A stretch of 42,521 nt of DNA from a virus. Made by a program: the position numbers and the translations under genes. Positions within the stretch are counted from its first letter, which is position 1, and each line of letters opens with the position of its first letter. Of the stretch, positions 26,152 to 35,540 are shown piece after piece. Under the pieces are notes generated by a model. That model was not told where the DNA came from and did not search any database. It saw only the letters and a list, made by a program, of their open reading frames with translations. The stretch is taken from positions 1 through 42,521 of the IMG/VR virus record IMGVR_UViG_3300025426_000596. One strand, 5' to 3'.

Positions 26152-29100
26152 TCAAGCCGCATTACCAGTGAAACTGCTAGCGAATATTGCATGAGCCAGC
26201 ATTACTCCATTAATACCAGCATTAGGACCTTTGATATTTAAAGTTGCTCTCATTAATATCTGTTGTCCTACGCTTGAATAAATTTTCTGTGATCCGCCTA
26301 CTCCAACTGTACCAGCAATAACAGCTCCAGTTTGTGCATTAGAACCACCACCAGCAATATTTCTTGCAAGATATGCTTTAACTGCCTTTTGAGTAGGAAC
26401 TACTGAGTCACTGTTTGCAACAAAATAACTGTCTGTTGAAAAACTGTTAATTGTTACAGAGTTTGCACCTGCTGATAATCCGCCAATTACTAGTTTTGTT
26501 AAACCAGCTAAACTAAATTGGTTAGCTGAAATTGTAACAATACCAGATGCTTGCTGAACCGCAAACAAGTTACCGACCTTAAAGTTACCGTCTTGGTCTG
26601 TTGATGTTTGGAATACTCGTCCACTGTTGTTTTCAGCAATTTGTTTATAACTAGCCGCGTTCAACGGATTAACGTTCGGGTAATTTGTTAATGCCTTATT
26701 ACCAGTACCGATATATAAGAAGTCGTGTCCAGTAATTCTACACTGACTGTATTTTAATCGAATACTAATTGTTGTTCCGTGTGCCGGTGCTAGACTAATA
26801 GTCAAGCTAGCCGCAATTTGAAAATAATAATTTCCATTACCTAGCGGAGTTATAACTACCACTCGATATAAAAGCCCATTACCACTAATAGTCAACGCCG
26901 CACCTGGTGTAGGTGATGCTGATAGTCCGCTAACATACAAGTATTGACTAGATTGTAGTATATCTGCAAATCCGTTACCGTTGACTGCAACTGTAGTAGT
27001 TGATGTTTGATAGCCATTACCTCTATTCAAGAATGTAGGATTACCTAATACTCCGGTCGCTGTTCTACAGGTAGTTGTTACCGCTAGTGTAGCATTAGGG
27101 TCGTATATAGTAACTGTTGGTGTTGTTTGATAACCACTACCTGGTTCATATAATTTTACTAAACTAAGTTTACCACTTGCTACTACAACTCGTCCAATAG
27201 CTTGAGCACCAGTTTGTATGCTGGCTGCAACGTTTGATGATGCATTAGAAATTGCCGCCCATATTGGTGTAACAGCGCCTGCTAGTGTTGTAGGGTTACC
27301 AAATGTTACTACACTCCATGTAGAACTAACTGGCATAGTTTGCATAGTCCAGTATAGGCCATCTTGACTAGTTACTGCTACACTAGTGTTTGTCGCAACT
27401 GCAAAGAATAAGCCTTGTCCATATGTTAAACTAGTCCAAGTTTGTGTAGTTGGTAAAGTGTTTAAAGTCCATGTGATACCGTCAAAGGAGTACGCTACTT
27501 GGTTAGTTTGATCTATTGCTACAAATCTGCCGTTACCCCATGCTACTGATATCCATGTACTACTTGCTGGCAATGTACATGCAGTCCATAAACTTCCGTT
27601 AGTAGTAGAATAGGCTGCATTTGCACTACCGCTTGATACTGCTACCCAAGTACCAATCGAACCGTATGCAACACTAGTCCAGTTAGATGCACTTGGTAAT
27701 GAGCCTCCGTTAGACCACGAAGTTGCGCTTGTAGAGGTAGCAGAATATGTACTTCCGCTTGCTACTGCAACAAATGTACCGTTACCAGCTGTACATGCTG
27801 ACCAGTTAGCGGCTACTGGCATGTTACCACCAGCAGACCATGATGCTCCAGTATTTGATATCGAAGTTATGTTACTTAGACTTGAGCCTCCTGCGACAGC
27901 AACAAAGAAACCTTGGCCAAAGCTCATAGCATTCCATGTTGCGCCGCCAGTTAAGGCAGTAGGAGGAGATATAGCTGAAACCCAATTTTTTCCATCGGTC
28001 GACAATGCAACTTGTTGCGTTTGATCAATTGCAACAAAAGTTCCTAAAGCGTAAGTCATTGCACTCCAAGTACTAGTTGCAGGTAACGACTGTTGAGCTG
28101 TGGTAAATCCAGGATTTGAAAAAGTTACTCGAGGTTCAACAGAATACACTGTAGTTGAATCTAGTGTTGCGGCAATAGGTTGGCCTGGAAGAATATTATC
28201 AAAGCCAACAGCCCCTATAAAAGAATTTCCGTTACTAGTAATTACTGTAACTACTACGCCGGCAAATGTGAAAGTAGCTGTTTGGCTAGTAGTAGTTGCG
28301 GCACTTAATGTAACTGTGTTGATACCAGTAGTCAATACAGTAGTTCCTGCTGGAACACCTGGGCCAGTGACTGCACCGCCAACAATAATACCAACAGTAC
28401 TAGTGACTCCGCTAATAGTTTGTGTGCTATTACTGGTTCCATTAAATGTTCCTGGAGCAGTTGCACTAATTGTAATCTGATTAGAAGTAGTATTATTAGT
28501 CAATACCCAATAAGGTGTTCCCCAGACAATTCCACCAATAACACCCTGTGCAGTAACAATCATGTTAGCAGAACCAGCATATGTAGAAATACCAAGGATA
28601 CCACCAGTACCACCAGCAGTAGTAGGTAATGTAGTCGATAGCTGGATTTTATTACCATTAATTGAATAGATAAAATAACTTGTTCCGGGACTTACGCCAG
28701 CAAAGATAATCGAGTACGTTGGGTTAACTGCAAATGAAATATTCTCACCAACAAACATGCCCGCAGTACTACTTAGTGTGATAGTATTATCCACTGAAGA
28801 TGATGAAACTGCCGCAGTAGTTTGAGTACTTGGAGCAAACATAATCCCCTGGCCAACTTGCAAACTAGAAGTTGATAAACAAGATATTGTGTTTCCAGCT
28901 GAGCTAGATCCAGTAGTAGTTACTTGAGGGAAACTTTCTCTACAGATATACGCAACTTTTGTACTGCTGTTGTAGTATTGAATATAGCCGTACTGGCCAA
29001 CACCTGTACCAGAAGTAACAATTAATCTCATACCAAAATAGTTTGTGATAGTATTTTGATCATTTGATGCAAGTGTAACATACGTAGTTGTGCCGCCACC

Positions 29101-32061
29101 TGCCTGGTTACCGGCTGTTAGATATCCAGTACCGCCAGCTGTTATATCAGTAGGACCTGAAATTCGTGCTTCAAAAATTCCTAAATCTCTAAATTCATCA
29201 GCAATCGCAACTGCACCTATACCTGCTCCACTAAATGTGTAGGTTGCTGTTGTATAGTTTTGTCCAGCATTAGCAAATTCTAATCTAAGAATTTTATTAT
29301 TTGCTTGTCCAGCAAAGGCTGCTTGTATTTGTGCTTGTTGGCTACGATTGTTAACAGTTCCAGCTAACGGAACTTCAGTAGTATCATATCCTTCGGCAAC
29401 TGTACCATATGTACCGTATGAACTGTTACCATTAGTTGCACGGATTTTGCCGCCAGCTTCTGCTAGATATCCAATGTGTCCGTAATAATTAAACACTGAA
29501 ACTAATTCAGTTAACGCACTAGGTCCAGTACACCATGCACCAATACCATCACTGATAATAGTAGTAAAGTCGTTAGCAACAATAGAACGATTGCCCGCAT
29601 TATGCAGGGTACCATCAATCTTAACACCGGTGCATCCAGTACCAAACATTGTAACGTTTTGACAATATGGTGACTTGGTAGTAATTTGTACACTAGTGTC
29701 GCTCGGGCCAGCACCTGGATCCAAACTTACAAATGCGCCGCCTGTTGGACGAGAAGTTAAGTATTGGTTTGCTGGAGTTAACCCGCCAACTAGTCCTTGT
29801 AAAGTCATATTTCTAATACCGCAACCATTACGAACATAGAACATGTTGCTACCAGAATATCCAGCCGCTGGTTGTATTACAGTCCCCCTTAGCTCGTCTC
29901 CAACAATAGCAACACCTGCTGGTAAACTAATTGGAAGGATTTCAGAATAAGTTCCTGTTTTAATAAAAATAGTTGCCGGGCCAATGACATTTTGACAAGC
30001 ATATGCAACACTAGCCCACGGCGTGTCAACTGTTGTTCCATTGCCGACAGCATCGACTCCATTCATAGCAACATAATAAACTTTACCAATGATGCCAAAA
30101 TTATTCCAGGCTGGGATAACATTTGAATTGTTAGTAATTCCGTTAGTAACTTGTGCATTTGAACGTAGTAGTTGTCCTTTTGTTCCAATTGAAATTGCAG
30201 TGTTGCCTGTTGGCAACGCTGAATTTAATGCGTTATTATTATATGTAGGGATGTCACCGTAGTTTTGAATTGAAACCCACTGATCACCTGCGGCATATCT
30301 ATCCCAATACACTGACGCATTTTGTACAGAACCACCTGTAGTAAATCCTGTAGTTAAATTAGGAAAACTAACTGTGGTATTTGTGCATACTATTACTGTA
30401 TACTTTCCATTATACCCTGTTGGTGTTGTATTTGATACAATGATCGAAGCGCCAGGAGTATAAGGAGCATTGCTCTGTGTTGGAAACGTTACAGTACTAA
30501 GTCCTGAAATACTTGGTGTTGCTGTAAATGTAGTTCCAGTTAATGATGCTACACTAAAAGAAATATCAGCAGTGCCTAGTGCTCCAAGATATGTTGCTGA
30601 TAGTGAAATAGTTGATCCGTCAATAATATTTCCAACATAGTAAGTCCCAGCAGTTAGACCGCCGCCGCCGGTTCCTGCTACCACAAATGGCTCGCCTATA
30701 TGTAATCCTGATGAAGAACTAACTGTAACGTTCACCCCACTAGTTGCTGTGATAGAACCAGTCTGTGTAGTCAATGCTCCTGTACCTGTAGCTCCAGTAA
30801 TCATTAACGATGTAAAAGTGTTGTCAACTAGCGGACTATTATTAGTTGTAGATGAATGTAATTGTTTACAAACATATGCAGTACCGTTGAATGTTACGAT
30901 GTCGCCTGGAGCATAAGATGATCGTGTAGCCCAAATATTTCTCCACTGTACTCCTGAAATTAATAATTGCCAAGCAGAAGTATCTGTAGGATCATTTCCG
31001 TTGTTGTCTGCAATAGCAACATATAGCTGTCCATCACGACGAACAACATCACCTACTTTATAATTTGTTGCAGTGTAGTCGCCTCGAATGTTATAACTTT
31101 TAGATAATAGTTTCCAATCTGTTGAATCAGTTGACGGAACATTACCTTGGTTATTTGTAGTTGCACTGATATACTGATATCCACCGTATACTACTACATC
31201 ACCTACTACGTATGATGTACTAACACTCCATGTACTAGAAAATTCTAATCCAGGTACATATAAAGAAAAGTTTGTAGTACTAAAAGTTGTAGTTGATGTA
31301 TGCGGAATATTACAGAACCACAAGTCAGCACCATACTTAACAATATCATTTACTTTATATCGAGTTGCCGTTGCCCAGTTTGTTTTAAAATCAATACCGC
31401 TGTGTAGAACTGCCCATTTGCTTTGATCTTGTTCTAATCCAGAAGCAACGGTTGGCGCACTAGTATGTCCTGTTAGACATTTATAAACAATACCGCCGTA
31501 TCGGACTACATCGCCTAGTTTGTATTGATAACTAGTAACCCAGTCTGTTTTCCAATCTTCACTATAGCTTACAACATCCCAGTAAGACTGATTTGCTTCT
31601 AGAGTTGCGGCTGTCTGGTGCCCTGTATTACAACGATATAGACTTGGTCCGTATCGAACAATGTCACCTTTTTTGTATCGTGTACTTGCTAGCCAATGTT
31701 TGCTCCATTCGTCAGCAAGAGCGTAGATAATCCAACTTGACTGATTTGCTTCAAGGCCTAATAGAGTTGTGGCAGCTGATGTATGTCCACTAGTACAAAT
31801 ATAAATTACACCGCCATATGTTACGTAATCACCTATGTTGTATAATGTACCAACAGCCCACACACCTTTCCAAGTGTAACCATCAAACCATAAAGTCCAA
31901 CTGGCTGAATCTGTATAAAAATTTGCACTAGCAGTATTGGCTAAGACACATACGTAAGATTTTCCGCCATAGTTTATTACGTCATCTTTAGCATAGACTG
32001 TGCCAGTTATCCAAGGACCGCGCCATGTAAATCGTATTCTACTTATTTTAAAATCAGCCAT
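26152..32061 (-). CDS. 1969-residue modular giant virion protein
   Basis: The shorter paralog of the 4040-residue protein. Eight CBM5/12-like repeats occupy about 10-580 (for example WITGTVYAKDDVINYGG and WATATRYKVNDIVKYGADLW), with about 165 residues inserted in repeat 8. A pectate-lyase-like beta-helix start follows: VYYVAMNGVDAVGNGTTVDT, PATIFIKTGTYSEILPI, GDELRGTVIQP, then the helix proper at about 738-888 (NRSIVANDFTTIISDGIGAW). An uninterrupted propeller-like run of WxxxxYGxGxFVAV repeats lies at about 1317-1605. The conserved C-terminus (YTSTDQDGN-type, about 1768-1969) ends in AHAIFASSFTGNAA. GAGGTAAG precedes the ATG. Likely role: tail-surface carbohydrate-binding or polysaccharide-active structure. 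The beta-helix hints at, but does not prove, depolymerase activity. Confidence 0.85.
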   Translation of the reverse strand: MADFKISRIRFTWRGPWITGTVYAKDDVINYGGKSYVCVLANTASANFYTDSASWTLWFDGYTWKGVWAVGTLYNIGDYVTYGGVIYICTSGHTSAATTLLGLEANQSSWIIYALADEWSKHWLASTRYKKGDIVRYGPSLYRCNTGHQTAATLEANQSYWDVVSYSEDWKTDWVTSYQYKLGDVVRYGGIVYKCLTGHTSAPTVASGLEQDQSKWAVLHSGIDFKTNWATATRYKVNDIVKYGADLWFCNIPHTSTTTFSTTNFSLYVPGLEFSSTWSVSTSYVVGDVVVYGGYQYISATTNNQGNVPSTDSTDWKLLSKSYNIRGDYTATNYKVGDVVRRDGQLYVAIADNNGNDPTDTSAWQLLISGVQWRNIWATRSSYAPGDIVTFNGTAYVCKQLHSSTTNNSPLVDNTFTSLMITGATGTGALTTQTGSITATSGVNVTVSSSSGLHIGEPFVVAGTGGGGLTAGTYYVGNIIDGSTISLSATYLGALGTADISFSVASLTGTTFTATPSISGLSTVTFPTQSNAPYTPGASIIVSNTTPTGYNGKYTVIVCTNTTVSFPNLTTGFTTGGSVQNASVYWDRYAAGDQWVSIQNYGDIPTYNNNALNSALPTGNTAISIGTKGQLLRSNAQVTNGITNNSNVIPAWNNFGIIGKVYYVAMNGVDAVGNGTTVDTPWASVAYACQNVIGPATIFIKTGTYSEILPISLPAGVAIVGDELRGTVIQPAAGYSGSNMFYVRNGCGIRNMTLQGLVGGLTPANQYLTSRPTGGAFVSLDPGAGPSDTSVQITTKSPYCQNVTMFGTGCTGVKIDGTLHNAGNRSIVANDFTTIISDGIGAWCTGPSALTELVSVFNYYGHIGYLAEAGGKIRATNGNSSYGTYGTVAEGYDTTEVPLAGTVNNRSQQAQIQAAFAGQANNKILRLEFANAGQNYTTATYTFSGAGIGAVAIADEFRDLGIFEARISGPTDITAGGTGYLTAGNQAGGGTTTYVTLASNDQNTITNYFGMRLIVTSGTGVGQYGYIQYYNSSTKVAYICRESFPQVTTTGSSSAGNTISCLSTSSLQVGQGIMFAPSTQTTAAVSSSSVDNTITLSSTAGMFVGENISFAVNPTYSIIFAGVSPGTSYFIYSINGNKIQLSTTLPTTAGGTGGILGISTYAGSANMIVTAQGVIGGIVWGTPYWVLTNNTTSNQITISATAPGTFNGTSNSTQTISGVTSTVGIIVGGAVTGPGVPAGTTVLTTGINTVTLSAATTTSQTATFTFAGVVVTVITSNGNSFIGAVGFDNILPGQPIAATLDSTTVYSVEPRVTFSNPGFTTAQQSLPATSTWSAMTYALGTFVAIDQTQQVALSTDGKNWVSAISPPTALTGGATWNAMSFGQGFFVAVAGGSSLSNITSISNTGASWSAGGNMPVAANWSACTAGNGTFVAVASGSTYSATSTSATSWSNGGSLPSASNWTSVAYGSIGTWVAVSSGSANAAYSTTNGSLWTACTLPASSTWISVAWGNGRFVAIDQTNQVAYSFDGITWTLNTLPTTQTWTSLTYGQGLFFAVATNTSVAVTSQDGLYWTMQTMPVSSTWSVVTFGNPTTLAGAVTPIWAAISNASSNVAASIQTGAQAIGRVVVASGKLSLVKLYEPGSGYQTTPTVTIYDPNATLAVTTTCRTATGVLGNPTFLNRGNGYQTSTTTVAVNGNGFADILQSSQYLYVSGLSASPTPGAALTISGNGLLYRVVVITPLGNGNYYFQIAASLTISLAPAHGTTISIRLKYSQCRITGHDFLYIGTGNKALTNYPNVNPLNAASYKQIAENNSGRVFQTSTDQDGNFKVGNLFAVQQASGIVTISANQFSLAGLTKLVIGGLSAGANSVTINSFSTDSYFVANSDSVVPTQKAVKAYLARNIAGGGSNAQTGAVIAGTVGVGGSQKIYSSVGQQILMRATLNIKGPNAGINGVMLAHAIFASSFTGNAA

Positions 32062-32080
32062 TTCTTACCTCAATATTTGT

Positions 32081-32440
32081 TTATATACCAGTAGGGTATG
32101 CGTACTTACTACCAATTCTAGCAACAAGATTACCTTGGCTATCAATATAATAATAAATGCTACGATCATCCCATCTTAATTGTTCGTACTTTAAATTTGC
32201 GTATGTTAAATTATGATTAACATCTCGACCTTCTAAAAAATCTACACCAGGCTGAAAGTCAGGATAGTTGTCGCCAGACGCACCGTTATTATTAATAGTT
32301 ATACTATCAGTTCTGCTCAGTTGATTAACACGAGCAAAATACAAATCGCCGGCATCAGTTCTGCGTAATGCGTACATATATCTAGGTTGATCACCTAGCA
32401 TTTCATCTTGCGATCTACCAAAAAAGTAATTGTCTGCCAT
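32081..32440 (-). CDS. Conserved T4-like phage protein of unknown function
   Basis: A 119-residue protein: FFGRSQDEMLGDQPRYMYAL (6-25), RRTDAGDLYFARVNQL, DNYPDFQPGVDFLEGRD, then YEQLRWDDRSIYYYIDSQGN. I recognise this type from virion-gene clusters of cyanophage-like myoviruses, where it lacks a defined role. It is acidic, rich in aromatic residues and single-domain, without membrane or enzyme motifs. AAGGGA precedes the ATG. It lies just upstream of the giant genes in transcription order. Confidence 0.7.
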   Translation of the reverse strand: MADNYFFGRSQDEMLGDQPRYMYALRRTDAGDLYFARVNQLSRTDSITINNNGASGDNYPDFQPGVDFLEGRDVNHNLTYANLKYEQLRWDDRSIYYYIDSQGNLVARIGSKYAYPTGI

Positions 32441-32451
32441 AATATTTTCCC

Positions 32452-32781
32452 TTATACAATCTCAGCGTAACTTATAGTTACATCAATACTGCTGGCAGTA
32501 TCACTAGTTAAGCTCATACTACAACTACCTGCTAGAATTAATTTTTCACCGTTAGTAATAACTTTAGCACTGGTATACGGCGGAATAATCAGCGAGTTTA
32601 TATAGTTTACAGTTGTAGGAGTAGTATCAGTAACAGTTAAAGTACAGCTAACATCATCATCTGTTGTATTAGCCAAGTTCATACCAATAACAGTGTAGGT
32701 ACTAGTGTTAGGTGTTGTTAGTAATGCTGTAGGTGTTGTGCCTACGCCTTGTTTTACAGTTGTTCTAAAATATGTTGTCAT
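32452..32781 (-). CDS. Small beta-sandwich virion protein
   Basis: A 109-residue all-beta protein. The pattern STYTVIGMNLANTTDDDVSC, SLIIPPYTSAKVITNGEKLI and SSIDVTISYAEIV resembles the products at 13628-13948 and 36596-36904: opening strands, an N(R/T)S/T turn, then a late KLIL-type strand. A weak GGAT ribosome-binding site overlaps the end of the upstream gene, four bases away. Probably a virion decoration or connector subunit. Confidence 0.65.
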   Translation of the reverse strand: MTTYFRTTVKQGVGTTPTALLTTPNTSTYTVIGMNLANTTDDDVSCTLTVTDTTPTTVNYINSLIIPPYTSAKVITNGEKLILAGSCSMSLTSDTASSIDVTISYAEIV

Positions 32782-32785
32782 GCTT

Positions 32786-34309
32786 TTATCCGAAAGTTAT
32801 TGCTGCCGCAAAGCCAATATCATTGGCCTGTAGTGCGTTAACACCGCTACTACTACCAGCAACTGATATCCATGCTGATCCAGTCCAAACTTCAACTAGC
32901 TGAAGATCGGTATTATAACGAATCATTCCAAGTTCAGAATAGGCTTGTAATGGTCTGGCACTACTTCCACCGTTAGGTATTACAATACCATATGTGCCTG
33001 CAATTTTAGTATATCCAGTGCCGCTACCAGTAGCAGTCATTGCTGTTGCTGATACTGTTTGGCTTGGTGTTACATAGTAAGTTCCGTTGCCGCCTGACCC
33101 CGAACCTAGAGCAGTAATATAAGTTCCTGCTGTAACAGCATTGCCTGTATCTGCTATGATCATTCCGTTTACAATTGGAATTGATCCAATAAAACTTGTT
33201 ACAGTTAATATAATTGGGGTAGCTGTTATAGTAGTTCCAGATACTACCTGTGCTGGAAATATGGTCCAAGTGCTAGTGCTACTTGTACCGGTGCCTGTTA
33301 GATTAGCTATAATATATGATCCAGCGGCAACTTGGTTACCAGTAATTATATAACCAGCAACAATGCCAGCACCAGTTGGAGCTGATGTAACATTTAGTGT
33401 TGTACCGTTGATATTACCTACAAATGTTACGGCTGTACCTAGTGCAATTGCTCCGGTGAAGTTTGCAACTACAGGTGCTGTTCCAATAGTTGTGATAGCA
33501 TTAGATACAACGTTTGTAACGGTACTGTTGTAAAATCTTAAGTTACCAGTTTGTAACCCATAGTTGTTGCTAGTAGTAAAGTTGATATCAGTATTAGCAG
33601 TATATGTGCTAATTGTGTTACCACTAATATCTAAATTAGCAGTTTTAATATCTGTTGCTACTAGATTAGTTACTGTAATGTTTGTAAAATTAGCAGTATT
33701 AACGTATAAGTTATTCCACTGTAAACTACTAGAACCTAAATTATATGTTCCAGTTGTAGATGGTAAAATATCACTGTTAACTTCGCCGGTGAATGTAATT
33801 GTATCAGTAGTTTGATTACCTAGTGTAATATTTCCGCCGCTACCACCGTCAGCTGTAATATTTCCAGTAACATGCAAGTTGCCGTTAACTGTAGTATTGG
33901 CATTAATATTAATATTACCTGTGCCAGTAGTACTAATATTAATGTCAGTGTTTGTACCTAAGCTGGCAATAGTATTACCAGTGATGTTTAATTGAGTACC
34001 AATAGTTAAGCTACCCTGATAAACTACAGGATTAACTCCACTTGGTAATAAATTAATTGTTGAACTTGAACTGCTAAGTGTGTTGCTAGTTAAAGTAAAA
34101 GTAGCAATGTTAGCTTGAGTAGAAGCGTATAAGTTCGTTGAGCGTGTTGTACCGTTAACATCTAAGTCGTAAGCTGGCGATGCTGTATTAATTCCTACAC
34201 GGCCATTAACCACATCAAGATAGAGAAGGCTCGTCTCAAAAGCTAAATTTTGCCCGTTGCGGAGCAAATTGTCTTTTAAGAGCGGCCCTGAAATTCGACC
34301 AACAGCCAT
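32786..34309 (-). CDS. Tail fibre-like protein (GRISGPLL type), long copy
   Basis: A 507-residue paralog of the 34449-35531 product. The shared N-terminus GRISGPLLKDNLLRNGQNLA (4-23) is probably a docking element. Shared stalk segments include VTGNITADG..NITLGNQTTD, TGEVNSDILP and TYNLGSSSLQWNNLY, typical of phage fibres. Between about 290 and 430 it contains two copies of the ...GY(I)ITGNQVAAGSYIIANLTGTG-type module that also fills the giant proteins; the short paralog lacks them. It ends with MIRYNTDLQLVEVWTGSAWI. AAGGGAG precedes the ATG, after a long structured leader. Confidence 0.82.
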   Translation of the reverse strand: MAVGRISGPLLKDNLLRNGQNLAFETSLLYLDVVNGRVGINTASPAYDLDVNGTTRSTNLYASTQANIATFTLTSNTLSSSSSTINLLPSGVNPVVYQGSLTIGTQLNITGNTIASLGTNTDINISTTGTGNININANTTVNGNLHVTGNITADGGSGGNITLGNQTTDTITFTGEVNSDILPSTTGTYNLGSSSLQWNNLYVNTANFTNITVTNLVATDIKTANLDISGNTISTYTANTDINFTTSNNYGLQTGNLRFYNSTVTNVVSNAITTIGTAPVVANFTGAIALGTAVTFVGNINGTTLNVTSAPTGAGIVAGYIITGNQVAAGSYIIANLTGTGTSSTSTWTIFPAQVVSGTTITATPIILTVTSFIGSIPIVNGMIIADTGNAVTAGTYITALGSGSGGNGTYYVTPSQTVSATAMTATGSGTGYTKIAGTYGIVIPNGGSSARPLQAYSELGMIRYNTDLQLVEVWTGSAWISVAGSSSGVNALQANDIGFAAAITFG

Positions 34310-34326
34310 GAATGCTCCCTTATACC

Positions 34327-34424
34327 CCGTGTTTCACGGTTAACCTCATTTTCATCCTTGTACTACAAGGCTCTTTGCGGGTTTACCACAGTCTAACCAT
34401 AGGAAGAATTGGTCATTTTTCCTA
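34327..34424 (-). other. Structured late leader with three hairpins
   Basis: Stems in the 139-base gap: TAGGAA 34400-34405 with TTCCTA 34419-34424; CCTTG 34356-34360 with CAAGG 34366-34370; CCGTG 34327-34331 with CACGG 34335-34339. No long U-run follows any of them on the minus strand. Two tiny frames lie here: 34416-34393 (MTNSSYG) after AGGAA, and 34355-34320 (MKMRLTVKHGV). Otherwise the gap holds only the late promoter at 34431. Confidence 0.6.
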
Positions 34425-34430
34425 ATCAAA

Positions 34431-34440
34431 GTATTTATCG
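34431..34440 (-). promoter_or_regulatory. T4-type late promoter
   Basis: The minus strand reads CGATAAATAC immediately after the stop region of the 34449-35531 gene. Transcription from it would give a leader of about 115 bases before the ATG at 34309. Confidence 0.6.
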
Positions 34441-34448
34441 GTTTTTGA

Positions 34449-35531
34449 TTAATACCCGAAGATCAGCGCCATTTCATTCATAATATCGCTAACCGCAGTA
34501 TAGTCTAGAACAGGGCTTGTACCGATTGCTGGTATCCAACCGAGGGTTGCATCGTACACTTCTGTTTGAGGTATAGTAGAGTTATATCGTGTAGTTCCTA
34601 CTTCAGGAGCGATAGGTCTAGCCGATGTAGAACCAGTTGGAATTGCTAATCCATTTGCTCCTGAAAATTTTAAATATCCATTACCGGTGCTAGAAAATGA
34701 CAATGTTGCATTTGCAGGACTGCTGTACAACATGGTTATGTTATTGCCATTAAATTTAAAATTATTATTTAAAACAACGTTATTACTAGATGCTGATAGT
34801 ATAATATCAGCATTAGAATCACGAATAGTGTTTCCAGTAAATGAAACATTCCCGCCAGTGATAGCAGTCGGTGTTAGGGCGTTAACATTTAACGTTCCTC
34901 CTAATCCTCCTAGAATATTAACACCGTAGATATTTTTCCATTGTAAACTATTAGAACCTAAATTATATGTATTAGTTGTTATTGGTAAAATGTTACTATT
35001 AACTTCGCCGGCAATTGTAATGGTATCTGTAGTCTGGTCGCCAAGTGTAATATTTCCATCTAGAGTAATATTGCCTGTAGCATGTAAGTTACCAGTAACT
35101 GTAGTGTTATTGTTTAGATAAACGTTACCAGTTCCTATCGGACTAATTGAAATATTATCATTGCTAACATAATCAACGATAGTATTTCCACTTAATGTTA
35201 ATTTGTTAGTCTGGATGCCAGGAGCAGTGATAGTAGGATTACTAGTTTGATTAGGACTAATAGCAATTCCACTAATAATATTTTGTATTTGATTAGTAGA
35301 AAATTCTAAGTTACCAAAATGTCCTAGTGTAGTAACATTTAAGTTTTGAGTATTAATCGTGCCAGAAGCACCGGCAACATTTAAATCAGCTGTGGGGCTT
35401 GTAGTTCCAACGCCGATGTACTTGCCAGTAACATTTAGATATAATACTTTTGTGTCAAAAGCTAGATCAGAACCGTTGCGCAGTAGATTATCTGCTAGTA
35501 ACGGACCGCCAATTCTACCTAGTTGAGCCAT
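34449..35531 (-). CDS. Tail fibre-like protein (GRIGGPLL type), short copy
   Basis: A 360-residue fibre-like protein. It starts MAQLGRIGGPLLADNLLRNG, nearly the same as the 32786-34309 product, and shares LHATGNITLDGNITLGDQTT, AGEVNSNILPITTNTYNLGS and LQWKNIYG. A middle segment of short strands (LTLSGNTIVDYVSNDNISIS, TGNVYLNNNTTVTGN) fits a repetitive beta fibre. The end has RPIAPEVGTTRYNSTIPQTE, the usual (G)xxRYNST/D fibre motif, and a hydrophobic tail DIMNEMALIFGY. AAGGAG precedes the ATG. Likely partner or alternative to its paralog at the same attachment site. Confidence 0.82.
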   Translation of the reverse strand: MAQLGRIGGPLLADNLLRNGSDLAFDTKVLYLNVTGKYIGVGTTSPTADLNVAGASGTINTQNLNVTTLGHFGNLEFSTNQIQNIISGIAISPNQTSNPTITAPGIQTNKLTLSGNTIVDYVSNDNISISPIGTGNVYLNNNTTVTGNLHATGNITLDGNITLGDQTTDTITIAGEVNSNILPITTNTYNLGSNSLQWKNIYGVNILGGLGGTLNVNALTPTAITGGNVSFTGNTIRDSNADIILSASSNNVVLNNNFKFNGNNITMLYSSPANATLSFSSTGNGYLKFSGANGLAIPTGSTSARPIAPEVGTTRYNSTIPQTEVYDATLGWIPAIGTSPVLDYTAVSDIMNEMALIFGY

Positions 35532-35540
35532 TCTAGCTCC

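Noticed and set aside
26152-32061. Pectate-lyase or depolymerase catalytic site in the beta-helix of the giants
   Set aside because: A beta-helix-like pattern is visible but no catalytic residue set could be identified by eye, so no enzymatic function was called.
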